Positions 1 to 7,122 of a DNA stretch of 35,897 nucleotides are shown piece after piece. The stretch is from Methanothrix sp. GTDB lineage: Archaea > Halobacteriota > Methanosarcinia > Methanotrichales > Methanotrichaceae. Location: assembly GCA_026394555.1 (NCBI GenBank), contig JAPKXZ010000040.1, positions 1-35,897 of the forward strand, given 5' to 3'. Under the pieces are notes generated by a model. That model made no database searches and was not told the DNA's origin. It saw nothing but the letters and a program-made list of their open reading frames with translations. How positions within the stretch are numbered: the first letter of the stretch is position 1; each line of letters opens with the position of its first letter. The translations under genes were made by a program, and so were the position numbers.

Positions 1-133
1 CTAAGCCCGAAACCGTTCCTGAAAAGAGACCGCTTAGAGTACTCGTAAAAGACGAGTTTGATAGAGCTGGTGTGTAAGCACCAAGGCAACGAGGTGTTCA
101 GCTCGCAGCAACTAACAAATCCGCAGCGCTCCG
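1..133 (+). rRNA. 23S rRNA, 3' end (partial)
   Basis: The first ~130 bases match the conserved 3' terminal domain of archaeal 23S rRNA: the stretch around positions 20-60 (GAAAAGAGACCGCT, then CTCGTAAAAGACGAGTTTGATAG) and the GTGTAAGCACCAAGGCAACGAGGTG segment at 70-96 are highly conserved large-subunit sequence. The 5' part lies outside the window. The exact 3' end is not visible because the closing terminal helix needs the missing 5' end; about 125-140 is a reasonable estimate. A 5S gene follows about 110 bases later in the same orientation, as in euryarchaeal rRNA operons. Confidence 0.9.
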
Positions 134-142
134 CTAAACTAG

Positions 143-236
143 GGCGAAATCTGGTCGCAAAGCTTTAAGGCACTATACTCCAGGGTAGACTTCTAATTGG
201 AAACGCATACTACTACCGGTTCGAATCCGGGCCATG
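143..236 (+). pseudogene. tRNA-like relic in the 23S-5S spacer
   Basis: The spacer between 23S and 5S holds a T-arm-like element (CCGG TTCGAAT CCGG, about 216-230) preceded by a TCCAG/TTGGA stem around an ACTTCTAA segment that resembles a tRNA-Arg(UCU) anticodon loop. No acceptor stem can be paired, the anticodon loop would be about 13 nt, and the outer T-stem pair fails. It therefore looks like a decayed tRNA, not a working one. It could also be a chance resemblance in the processing spacer. Confidence 0.25.
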
Positions 237-241
237 GATTC

Positions 242-368
242 GAGCATGGCGGCCAGAGCGACAGGGAAACTCCTGAACCCATTCCGAACTCAGAAGATAA
301 GCCTGTCCACGTTCTGCACTGTACTCAGATGCGCGAGCTCTCGGGAACTGCAGATCGCTGCCATGCTC
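242..368 (+). rRNA. 5S rRNA
   Basis: The segment begins with GAGCATGGCGGC and ends with GCTGCCATGCTC, which pair to form the terminal helix I with one G-U wobble. The interior carries the 5S loop B/C signature AACCCATTCCGAACTCAGAAG near 277-297 and the helix IV/V region ending CTCTCGGGAACTGCAG. The length of about 127 nt fits archaeal 5S. It follows 23S directly on the same strand. I see no tRNA-Cys after it, although many euryarchaeal operons have one; an AT-rich tract (372-420) follows and may terminate transcription. Confidence 0.93.
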
Positions 369-500
369 ACCTAATTTAATCTATTTTCGCAAAGCTTGAT
401 TTAATTTATTGGATTTCTATTACTACTTAGCCATGCCGCTACGAGCGAGGGGGCTGCTATGCGCCCGAGATTGTGAAGAAATGGAGATCAGGATGCAAAG

Positions 501-1031
501 ATGACCCGAATAATCGCTCTATCCGATACCCACCTGCAAGATGGGTTGCTTCCTCCTGCCGTAGCTGCGCTGGCCAAGAATGCCGACATCATTCTTCACG
601 CTGGCGATTTCGTTTCCACCCAGTGTTACTCCGCTCTGGCGGCCCTGGGCCGGCTGGAGGCTGTGCATGGAAACTCGGACTGCCCCGAGCTGAAGAAGCT
701 CTTGCCGGAAAGGAAGGTGATCGAGGTGGAGGGGGTCAGAATCGGCCTGGTGCACATGGCCTCGCATGGCTCCGACCTGATGGGGGCAGAGATGATGGCC
801 CGAGAGATGGATGTGCAGGTTTTGGTCTTCGGGCATATCCATCGCCCCCTCATCGAGAAAGGCAAGCAACTGCTCATCTGCCCAGGCAGCACCACCCTTC
901 CCCGCATGTCTGCGCCTTGTGTGGCCGAGCTGGAGATTGTGGACGGCAACGTGAGAGGCAATATCATTCCTGTGGGCAGCCCCGCCTGCAATTATCTCAA
1001 GTTCGCAGGTGAGCTGGCGAGAAAAGCATAG
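501..1031 (+). CDS. YfcE/MJ0936-type metallophosphoesterase
   Basis: A 176-residue calcineurin-like phosphoesterase of the small YfcE/MJ0936 class, which hydrolyses phosphodiester bonds using two metals. The metal ligands are all visible: D9-x-H11 (SDTH), D36 (HAGDF), N58 (GNSD), H85 in VHMASHG and the GHIH motif at 111-114. The length matches the family (about 165-185 aa) and there is no membrane segment or signal peptide, so it is cytosolic. The natural substrate of the archaeal members is unknown. The ATG at 501 places the first ligand at residue 9, as is usual. It sits alone between the rRNA operon and a decayed DUF2099 gene. Confidence 0.9.
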   Translation: MTRIIALSDTHLQDGLLPPAVAALAKNADIILHAGDFVSTQCYSALAALGRLEAVHGNSDCPELKKLLPERKVIEVEGVRIGLVHMASHGSDLMGAEMMAREMDVQVLVFGHIHRPLIEKGKQLLICPGSTTLPRMSAPCVAELEIVDGNVRGNIIPVGSPACNYLKFAGELARKA

Positions 1032-1084
1032 GCTATCCTGCAATATGCTCAAATCCGCTTCTTGAGACATAAGCCTGCCAAAAA

Positions 1085-1597
1085 CTAAATCAGAGGCTCC
1101 GGCTGTTTGCCCTCCGGCGCCAGTGGCAGGTCCGCCCGGTGCATGACCTGTGGGCCGGCGAAGTGCAGCGCCCGGTTGAGGAGCAGCCGTTTTCCCTCAT
1201 CAGTCTGGGCAAAGACGGGAATGGAGATGCCCATCTGCTGGCGGGCAATCTTTCCCACGACATCCCGCACCGCTTTTGAGGCGCAGGACCTGACCAGATC
1301 ACAGCTCTTTGCCAGGGCGGTGGCCTCTGCCTCGCTGATGCCGGTGGTGTGCACTGCTAGCAAAAACGGCCGCACACTAAGTTTCGTTCTTTGCTAACCC
1401 AGCTTTCGCAGCGTTGTGGCTTCGTCTGCATTGTACGCCCCCACCGCTTGCAGCACATCCGGCCTTGTTTCCACCACAGTCTCGCAGTTCTCTTCTTTAA
1501 TGTCGTACAGATCCCGGCGCAGAGGGCAACAGTTAATGCCTGGATCGGTCAGAACCTCTATCTTAAAAATATAACTATTGTTATTCGGACAGCTACC
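1085..1597 (-). pseudogene. Decayed methanogenesis marker 8 (DUF2099) gene
   Basis: Reading the minus strand from 1597 gives an open frame without a proper start that contains IEVLTDPGINCCPLRRDLYD, as at the N-terminus of DUF2099 proteins. It runs into a TAG at 1396-1394 and continues in the same frame as the C-terminal part (LAVHTTGISEAEA, VRSCASKAV, ISIPVFAQTDEGK, ending KQPEPLI at 1085). DUF2099 proteins are, from memory, about 280-300 aa; here only about 170 codons remain, so most of the middle is missing. No start codon lies between the upstream TGA (1600-1598) and the homology. The C-terminal 96-codon piece could be translated from GTG at 1375, but would lack most of the protein. DUF2099 is one of the methanogenesis-marker families of unknown function; a working copy may exist elsewhere. 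The assignment rests on remembered family motifs. Confidence 0.6.
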
Positions 1598-1651
1598 TCA
1601 AATCATGTACCGAACATGATCTGATAGCTATCCAAAAAAACGATATCGAGA

Positions 1652-1736
1652 TGCGGGGAAAGGGATTCGAACCCTTGAACTCCTGCGAGAATAGATCTTG
1701 AGTCTATCACCGTTGGCCTGGCTTGGTTATCCCCGC
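1652..1736 (-). tRNA. tRNA-Leu (anticodon CAA)
   Basis: On the minus strand the sequence from 1736 to 1653 opens with GCGGGGA and closes with TCCCCGC, a complete 7-bp acceptor stem, with A73 at 1652. The anticodon loop is CTCAAGA (anticodon CAA, reads UUG) in a GATAGA/TCTATT-flanked arm. A long variable arm between anticodon and T arms makes it class II, as expected for Leu. The T arm contains GGGTTCGAATCCC. CCA is not encoded, and no intron is seen. Confidence 0.95.
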
Positions 1737-1850
1737 TTACGATCTGCCTTGGGATACAGATCGAGGATACTGCAAGCATCTGCTGGTTTATGAATCTTGC
1801 CATCGGCGAACGGCCCCGCGCCCGCGCCCCTACGTCTGCCCCGAAGCGGC

Positions 1851-2006
1851 TCACGCATCCACGTGATTCACGCAAACCCAGTGGTAATACCCGTGAATGC
1901 CTGTACCCGTGACCTCGTCAAACTCTTCCAGCTCCTGGCCGCAGATCTGGCAAATCTCGCCTTCCGGCACCTCGATCTCGCCGTCGTTGCATAGTATTAC
2001 TACCAT
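1851..2006 (-). CDS. 51-aa zinc-knuckle protein, unknown function
   Basis: A short frame on the minus strand encodes 51 residues with a tidy metal-site pattern: C19-x2-C22 (ICQIC) followed by H42-x2-C45-x2-H48 near the C-terminus (YYHWVCVNH), plus C6. The sequence is acidic in the middle (QELEEFDEV). The Cys/His spacing, absence of low-complexity and high content of Tyr/Trp around the ligands suggest a real zinc-binding miniprotein. No strong ribosome-binding site is visible; a 6-bp hairpin (CTCGTG/CACGAG, 2014-2030) lies just upstream. I do not recognise the family. It lies between tRNA-Leu and a repeat cluster. Confidence 0.55.
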   Translation of the reverse strand: MVVILCNDGEIEVPEGEICQICGQELEEFDEVTGTGIHGYYHWVCVNHVDA

Positions 2007-2013
2007 TCAAGTT

Positions 2014-2030
2014 CTCGTGGGGGGCACGAG
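2014..2030 (-). promoter_or_regulatory. Hairpin upstream of the 51-aa gene
   Basis: Perfect 6-bp inverted repeat CTCGTG-GGGGG-CACGAG located 8 bases upstream of the ATG of the 51-aa zinc-knuckle gene. It could be an operator or a leader hairpin that affects translation start. The role is inference only. Confidence 0.3.
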
Positions 2031-2079
2031 CCATGAAGCTTTCGGGCAGTTGAGGTAAAATTGCGCATCTCTCTGCCGT

Positions 2080-2326
2080 CTGCGGTTAGTATTCGAAGCT
2101 GAATGATTTAACCCAGGGGTTTACGGGAATAGAACCACAGAGACGCAGAGCGCACAAAGGACGAACGAACGGAGACGACTATTGCTGCTGGTAATAAGGT
2201 AAATTTCACGTCTCTGCGAACTCTGCGTCTCTGCGGTTAGTATTCGGTGCTGGACAATTTAACTCTGGGGGTTACGGAATAAAACCGCAGAGTCGCAGAG
2301 CGCACGGAGGACGAACGAACGGAGAT
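2080..2326 (+). repeat. Tandem pair of CACAGAG-type dispersed repeats
   Basis: Two copies of a ~97-base unit lie at 2080-2176 and 2231-2326 (offset about 151). Each runs from CTGCGGTTAGTATTCG through an ATTTAAC...GGGG...TTACGG segment to AACC(A/G)CAGAG(A/T)CGCAGAGCGCAC and ends GGACGAACGAACGGAGA. Between them, 2221-2238 is an inverted copy of 2133-2150 (18 bp with one mismatch), so the unit can form a long hairpin. The same family appears at 14741, 25869, 26158 and 27357 and, inverted, at 31816, 32769, 34048 and 35349. The 2007-2325 stretch holds nothing else I can recognise. Confidence 0.8.
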
Positions 2327-2736
2327 TACTTCTCTTTCGATCCGCTCTCAAACTCCTGGAAGGTGCGTAGCGCTGAAGCCAGCACTTTGGTCTGGCCGAT
2401 GATGGCGGCGATGAACACCGCATCCAGGATCTCGTCCTCGCTCGCCCCCGCGCGGGCAGCCGCGGCCATGTGCACCTTCAGGCACTTGTCCGCGCCGGCG
2501 CTGGCGGCTGCGGCCACGGCCAGGAGCTCCGCGACCTTGGGCTCCAGGCTTTGGGGCCGCAGGGCATAGAAGTCCTTGAGGGCGGAGAAGATCATGAACT
2601 CTGGTCGGCGGGCCATGACCTGCAGGATGAAGGGCACGGTGCCCAGCATCTTTTCGGTGTCGTCGAGGATGTCCTCCTGCAGGGAGGCGCTGTGCTCCAG
2701 GAGGGCTTTGATCAGGGTCTTGTTTTCGGGTTTCAT
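2326..2736 (-). CDS. AhpD-like carboxymuconolactone decarboxylase family protein
   Basis: A 136-residue, all-helical protein of the CMD/AhpD superfamily. The core AVAAAASAGADKCLKVHMA (about 73-91) carries C85 and H89 in a C-x3-H arrangement, followed by the AGASEDEILDAVFIAAIIG helix pair typical of the fold. AhpD proteins use CxxC-H for peroxide/disulfide chemistry; here the first Cys position is not Cys, so a classical disulfide relay is doubtful, as in many archaeal CMD proteins. Length is normal for single-domain members. Its ATG overlaps the TGA of the caspase/NB-ARC gene by 4 bases (ATGA), which implies cotranscription and translational coupling, though a link in function is not obvious. 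Confidence 0.85.
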   Translation of the reverse strand: MKPENKTLIKALLEHSASLQEDILDDTEKMLGTVPFILQVMARRPEFMIFSALKDFYALRPQSLEPKVAELLAVAAAASAGADKCLKVHMAAAARAGASEDEILDAVFIAAIIGQTKVLASALRTFQEFESGSKEK

Positions 2737-5252
2737 TTCTGTGAGTCATCTCCTTGCCATTGGGCGAGCTTTTTCCTCACGGTCTCTGCATTGCCAAGAT
2801 TTCCTAGCCAGGCACCTTCATTCCGTTTGTCCTCGATCTCGGTGGCGATGGCCAGCGCCCGCTCGTAATACTCGATGGCCTTGCGAGCATCGGCCAAGTT
2901 GTGGTAGGCGCTACCCAAGTTGCCCAAATGGATGCCTTCCTTGCGTTTATCCTTCAACTGCCGAGCGGCAGCCAGAGCCGTCTCCAGCCACGAAATTAAC
3001 TCTCGAGGATGCATGCGTAGTTCAAGCAAATACGGCCAATTGAGAAAAGAGTTGCATATGGAAGCAGCAGTATTGTTGCCAGTAAGATTTCTCTTCACCC
3101 ACGCCCAGGCAGATTCGATATTCATCATTTCCAGATCGAATCTCCTCAGCCCGGCCAGAGCTTCACCATTTTTATAGAGCTTAGTAGCGGAATATAACAC
3201 ATCTCTGAAGTACTCTGCATGACGCTTCTGAGCATCATTTCTGGCAGCCTCGCCTCCTTCCTCCTCCAGTCGCCCGGCAGCGAACAGCCGCACCAGATCG
3301 TGCAAATGATACCTTCCTTCGCCCTCCTGGCTTGGTCTCTGATACTCGACCAGGCTCCAGCGCACGAGTTCAGTCAAGCGTTTGTGCCCTTCGTCCTGGC
3401 AGATCTGCTCCTCTGCCTTGCCGTCAAAGTCGGCAGGGAAGATAGAGGCAATCAGAAATGTCTGCTGGGTCTTGGTGTCCAATCGCTGCAAGCTGAGGTT
3501 GAAGCTGGCATCGACGCTCAGCTCTACGCCTTCCATGCCGATCCGTTCCAGCCTGGTGCGCTCGTCCTTCAGTTCTTCTGCATAATTTGCAGGCGAGAGG
3601 TCTGGTGTGTTGGCCAGAAGGCTGGCAGCAGCTCGCAAGGCCAGCGGGAGAAAGACGCAGAGGCGTGCTATCTCGGACCAGGACGGATCGGCCTTGGGCG
3701 ACTCGGCAGAACATGAGGTCGAGCACCAGACTTTTAGCAGCAGCTCCAAGGCTTCCTCCGGCTTTAAGACGTAAAGGTCTTTCCGAAAGAGGCCGGGAAG
3801 CTTGATCGTCTTTCTGGATGTGACGAGAAGGCCGCAGCTCTTGGGAGGTATCAGTTTGAGAACCTGTTTATCATCAAGGACGTTGTCGAGCAGGAGCAAA
3901 GCACGCTTGCCGTTCAGGACACGACGATACATTTCCTTGATTTCCGCTTCGTTGTCCGGAATCTCTTCCTTGGGATGATAAGCATGGATGACAGATCCCA
4001 TCGCTTCTGACGGCGATAGCGGATTGTCACTTGTGCCCCTCATATCTACCATAACCTGGCCATCAGGATAGCGATCTTTGAGAGACTCGCCCAGCTTCAA
4101 AGAGAGTGCCGTCTTGCCAACGCCCCCATTGCTCCGCAACCCAATGATGTTCGTGCCGCTAGCAAACTTCGCCTGCAGCTCTTTTAGCTCGTCATCACGA
4201 CCTGTGAAATCAGGAGGCGGATCTGGTATCGTGGGAATGCTGGGGATCTCTTCAGCTTTCGGAATATTATAGGTGGGCTTGTAGGTCGCTCCCGTCGAGC
4301 CCCGCATATCAATCGCCTCTCCGCCCATTGCCACAGGCCCGCTGAATTGCCCAGAAAGCAGCGAACCCTGGACATTGCACACATTATTTGTCTGCGGTCC
4401 ATAAACCGTCTGCCCCCGCTGATCGAAGACGTCGCTCCAGGCCCCCGGCTCCGGCTCGATCTCGGGCTGTTCAGCGAACGGCAAGCCTTTGGGCTCCGTC
4501 TCTCCGCCAGCATAGTAGGCGAGCAAGAAGTTGTCCGCCTCCTCGAAATGCAGGATGGGATGTTGCCTTCCATTTGTCCGGCCAGGTACTTTTTCTCGGG
4601 CATGCATGGCCAGGTCGGCAGCTCTCACGAATCCGTCCTGCTTGGATGCACCCTGGCCGGAGAATGCCTCGATCAGAGCTAAGGTGAAGGCGCTGAAGGG
4701 TTTGCCACCGTAGGACAGCTCGCTATCTTTGCAGGAGGCGATGATCACCCGCCCCTTGCCTTGCTTGAAAATCTCAAGTGCTTCCGGCGGAAGAGAGGAC
4801 TTGGCAAGCTCCAGGCCCTTGGCCAGACCCACGCCTCCTGCATGGCAACAGTCCAAAAGCAGCAGGAGCTTCTTAGAGCGGATGGCCTGCAGCCGGGCTG
4901 CAAACTCTGAGCCGCTGATGGCTGTGTCCTTCAGGCGCTCCATCTGCACCCCGAAAGGTATCAGGAAGTAGGCCTCGCTGATGGGCGTGCTGGCATGATA
5001 GCCATGGCCGGAGAAGTAGATGATGACCGTCGAGGATTCGTCTGCTCTTTCTGCCAGGCGGTCAAGAGCATCGAGGACAGCCTGGCGGTGGGCGGTCTCT
5101 CCGACGAGGAGCTCCACTTGGCCTGCTGGATAGGCACAACGCTCCGGGTCCTTCAGGATATCGGCAATGCCTCTGGCATCGTCAATGGTGAAGGGCAGAT
5201 CGGCACCTGCGCCGATGAGCAGGGCATGGCCCGCTTGGAAGGAAGACGACAT
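2733..5252 (-). CDS. Caspase - NB-ARC - TPR STAND protein
   Basis: An 839-residue signalling ATPase with an N-terminal caspase-like (peptidase C14) domain, about 5-245, with catalytic H83 (YFSGHGYH) and C136 (LLDCCHAGG). A glycine-rich linker follows at 280-330 (GPQTNNVCNVQGSLLSG...). An NB-ARC/STAND NTPase starts at FTGRDDEL (349): P-loop GGVGKT at 376-381, Walker B ALLLLDN near 451-457, sensor LLVTSRK near 475-481. Winged-helix and helical regions follow, and the protein ends with only about 1.5 TPR units (about 760-825). STAND proteins with protease effectors act as ligand-triggered defence or death switches; this role is inferred from architecture. The TPR sensor is short and ends abruptly after GNLGNA, suggesting lost repeats. 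The upstream TPR gene (48 bases away, same strand) and the downstream CMD gene form an apparent operon. Confidence 0.9.
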   Translation of the reverse strand: MSSSFQAGHALLIGAGADLPFTIDDARGIADILKDPERCAYPAGQVELLVGETAHRQAVLDALDRLAERADESSTVIIYFSGHGYHASTPISEAYFLIPFGVQMERLKDTAISGSEFAARLQAIRSKKLLLLLDCCHAGGVGLAKGLELAKSSLPPEALEIFKQGKGRVIIASCKDSELSYGGKPFSAFTLALIEAFSGQGASKQDGFVRAADLAMHAREKVPGRTNGRQHPILHFEEADNFLLAYYAGGETEPKGLPFAEQPEIEPEPGAWSDVFDQRGQTVYGPQTNNVCNVQGSLLSGQFSGPVAMGGEAIDMRGSTGATYKPTYNIPKAEEIPSIPTIPDPPPDFTGRDDELKELQAKFASGTNIIGLRSNGGVGKTALSLKLGESLKDRYPDGQVMVDMRGTSDNPLSPSEAMGSVIHAYHPKEEIPDNEAEIKEMYRRVLNGKRALLLLDNVLDDKQVLKLIPPKSCGLLVTSRKTIKLPGLFRKDLYVLKPEEALELLLKVWCSTSCSAESPKADPSWSEIARLCVFLPLALRAAASLLANTPDLSPANYAEELKDERTRLERIGMEGVELSVDASFNLSLQRLDTKTQQTFLIASIFPADFDGKAEEQICQDEGHKRLTELVRWSLVEYQRPSQEGEGRYHLHDLVRLFAAGRLEEEGGEAARNDAQKRHAEYFRDVLYSATKLYKNGEALAGLRRFDLEMMNIESAWAWVKRNLTGNNTAASICNSFLNWPYLLELRMHPRELISWLETALAAARQLKDKRKEGIHLGNLGSAYHNLADARKAIEYYERALAIATEIEDKRNEGAWLGNLGNAETVRKKLAQWQGDDSQK

Positions 5253-5299
5253 TAAAGGACCTCTTTTTCAATTCAAGTGCATTTATACTTCTTTTCCAA

Positions 5300-6151
5300 T
5301 CAGGCTCGCACGTTCTTAAGGTAATCAGCATATTTTTCTGCGTCCTTGTGGCCCATCTGGCGTTCAAAGTCAACCGAGATCTGCATATGATCTACGGCTC
5401 GCTTGAGATCTCCCACCTTCTCGTAGGCCAGACCAAAATTCCAGCAGACAATTGCCTCGCCCCTTCTGTCTCCAGTCTCGCGGGCTATGACCAATGCCAC
5501 TTCATAGTAATCGATGGCCTTGTGCGAATCGCTCAGCAAAGAATGAATTATTCCAAGTTCAGCCAGGATTTTTCCTCTTTGTCTCTGATCGCTTATCTTC
5601 TCCAGCAGGTACTCGTTGATCCTCTTGCGCCTCAGCAATTCTTCTTCATTCCGATAGCTGAAGTCTAGCCGATAGCTCATATCTAGCGGCATGGACAATG
5701 CCTCTAATGCCAAAGATTTCTGCCCAAGATCTTCGCCTTTCAATATGTGATATCCTCCTCTGTACCTCCAGAAGTCGGGAGCCTTCCAGATCACATCGTC
5801 CAGCTCCGCCGGAGTCATGAAGATCAGGCTCGGCACGCCTGCGTCGTAAAAAAGCTCGCGAAAATTGTTGAGAGCATCCAAAATATCGTTGCTAAGCGTC
5901 TCGGGAAGTGTCCAGATGAGAATCTCCTCTTTCTTGGCCTGAGCATTTCTGAGATCAAAGATGAGATTGTCTCCCTTTTCAACTGCCTGGACTTTGCAGG
6001 GAAATCGCGCTCTTATGACCTCTATTACCTTTTCACGATAAGCCGGAGAAGCGACGATGCAGAGAATAAGGTTTCTTCTACCCTGAGAGATCTCCAGCTC
6101 CGTTAGCAGGAGATCTACTTCATCCAGATCAGCTAACGAGATTGAATCCAT
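5300..6151 (-). CDS. TPR protein with an N-terminal STAND-associated domain
   Basis: A 283-residue protein in two parts. Residues 1-150 form an alpha/beta domain with LILCIVASPAYREKVIEVIR (28-47), NLIFDLRNA, LLWTLPET-like strand 77-84 and VPSLIFMTPAELDDVIWKAPDFWRYRGGYH (106-135). This block looks like the P-loop-less N-terminal domain seen in archaeal TPR and STAND conflict proteins; I cannot name it. Residues 185-265 contain two TPR units (GKILAELGIIHSLLSDSHKAIDYYEVAL; GEAIVCWNFGLAYEKVGDLKRAVDHM). There is no signal or membrane segment. It precedes the caspase-STAND gene by 48 bases on the same strand, so it is a likely partner or sensor for it; that link is inferred from gene order only. 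Confidence 0.75.
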   Translation of the reverse strand: MDSISLADLDEVDLLLTELEISQGRRNLILCIVASPAYREKVIEVIRARFPCKVQAVEKGDNLIFDLRNAQAKKEEILIWTLPETLSNDILDALNNFRELFYDAGVPSLIFMTPAELDDVIWKAPDFWRYRGGYHILKGEDLGQKSLALEALSMPLDMSYRLDFSYRNEEELLRRKRINEYLLEKISDQRQRGKILAELGIIHSLLSDSHKAIDYYEVALVIARETGDRRGEAIVCWNFGLAYEKVGDLKRAVDHMQISVDFERQMGHKDAEKYADYLKNVRA

Positions 6152-6258
6152 TTTCCACCAGAGGAACCAGCATAGGATTTATCTCGTAGCATCTCCTCTC
6201 TTCATCCTCATAAAAATTGCTGTAAGGCTCTTTCCAATTCTTTGCCCTGGGCATGCCA

Positions 6259-7011
6259 TCATCCCGAAACCACATTGATCTGGAAGCTCTTCTTGTCCCC
6301 CACCAGCATTGAGCCCGATCCCGTTTCTAGAGCTGCTTCAATAAGCCAGGCTCCCGCCCTCCTGGGCTTTACGGTCATGCTGAAGGTCAACTCGCCGCTG
6401 CCGGAAAGGGCCCGGCTCGAACGAGAGGCTATGATGCCCGATTGATCACGCAGCGTTGCTTCTATCTTGGTTCCTGCCGCCAGGTTGGAGTAGACTGTGT
6501 TCACTTTCACCAGGCTCTCTTCACCTACAGCAATCGTGTCCGGTGGGATGACATATTCGATGCTGCCGATCTCCACGTCCGGTTTATACTCAGGATTCTC
6601 CACCAGCAGCGTGAAGGCTCTGCCGGCCACAAGCTGGTCTCCCTTCCATATTTCCGCCTTGAGATGCCACTCGTTTATGTATTCGGGCCATCCTGAGGGA
6701 ATGGAATAGCTGGCGGGCACCATAATCTCGGCGGGCGGGAACAGATAAGTGCCGCTGCCTGAAACTGTAACCTCGCCGCCACTCTGAAAGCGGGGTGGAT
6801 AATCGGCATAGGCGAGATGCAGGCTCAATGTCGACTGCGCCAGGTTGGCGTAATTGATGCTGACCACAATTGGCACACGCTCGCCCACGGTTAGGGTTTC
6901 AGGCGTAGCCGGATATTGAAGGGTGTTAATGCTTACTGTTCCTCCCTGGGCCGGCAGAACTGCGATTAGGACCAGGCTGAAAAGAATAATGCCATAGCAT
7001 TGGTTTCTCAT
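6259..7011 (-). CDS. Secreted protein with two Ig-like domains
   Basis: A 250-residue exported protein. Residues 1-24 are a Sec signal peptide (hydrophobic CYGIILFSLVLIAVLPAQGG), then two beta-rich modules follow: about 26-135 and 145-248. Both begin alike (VSINTLQYPATPETLTVGE and IGSIEYVIPPDTIAVGEES), so they look like an internal duplication of an Ig/CARDB-type fold. There is no membrane anchor or lipobox, so it may be released or bound to the cell surface or sheath. GGAGGAG lies 7-13 bases before the ATG at 7011, a strong start signal. The function is unknown. The 107 bases to the next gene downstream hold nothing recognisable. Confidence 0.75.
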   Translation of the reverse strand: MRNQCYGIILFSLVLIAVLPAQGGTVSINTLQYPATPETLTVGERVPIVVSINYANLAQSTLSLHLAYADYPPRFQSGGEVTVSGSGTYLFPPAEIMVPASYSIPSGWPEYINEWHLKAEIWKGDQLVAGRAFTLLVENPEYKPDVEIGSIEYVIPPDTIAVGEESLVKVNTVYSNLAAGTKIEATLRDQSGIIASRSSRALSGSGELTFSMTVKPRRAGAWLIEAALETGSGSMLVGDKKSFQINVVSG

Positions 7012-7122
7012 GACAATCTCCTCCTTCTTTGATCCGGTACAATAGTTAGTATTAATAGTTATAGATAAGCGTTAGCATCCTACCCGGCTGGTATGCGATC
7101 CGCAAAATATCCGCCCGCCTCC

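Noticed and set aside
369-500. tRNA-Cys after 5S rRNA
   Set aside because: Common in euryarchaeal rRNA operons, but no cloverleaf or GCA anticodon arm could be found in this AT-rich stretch.
519-1070. 183-aa open frame opposite the YfcE-type gene
   Set aside because: It mirrors the real phosphoesterase, whose metal-binding motifs are complete on the plus strand; the minus frame has no recognisable motif.
1394-1396. TAG in the DUF2099 remnant as a pyrrolysine codon
   Set aside because: The gene also lacks its start and middle region, so ordinary decay explains the stop; there is no evidence of pyl genes here.
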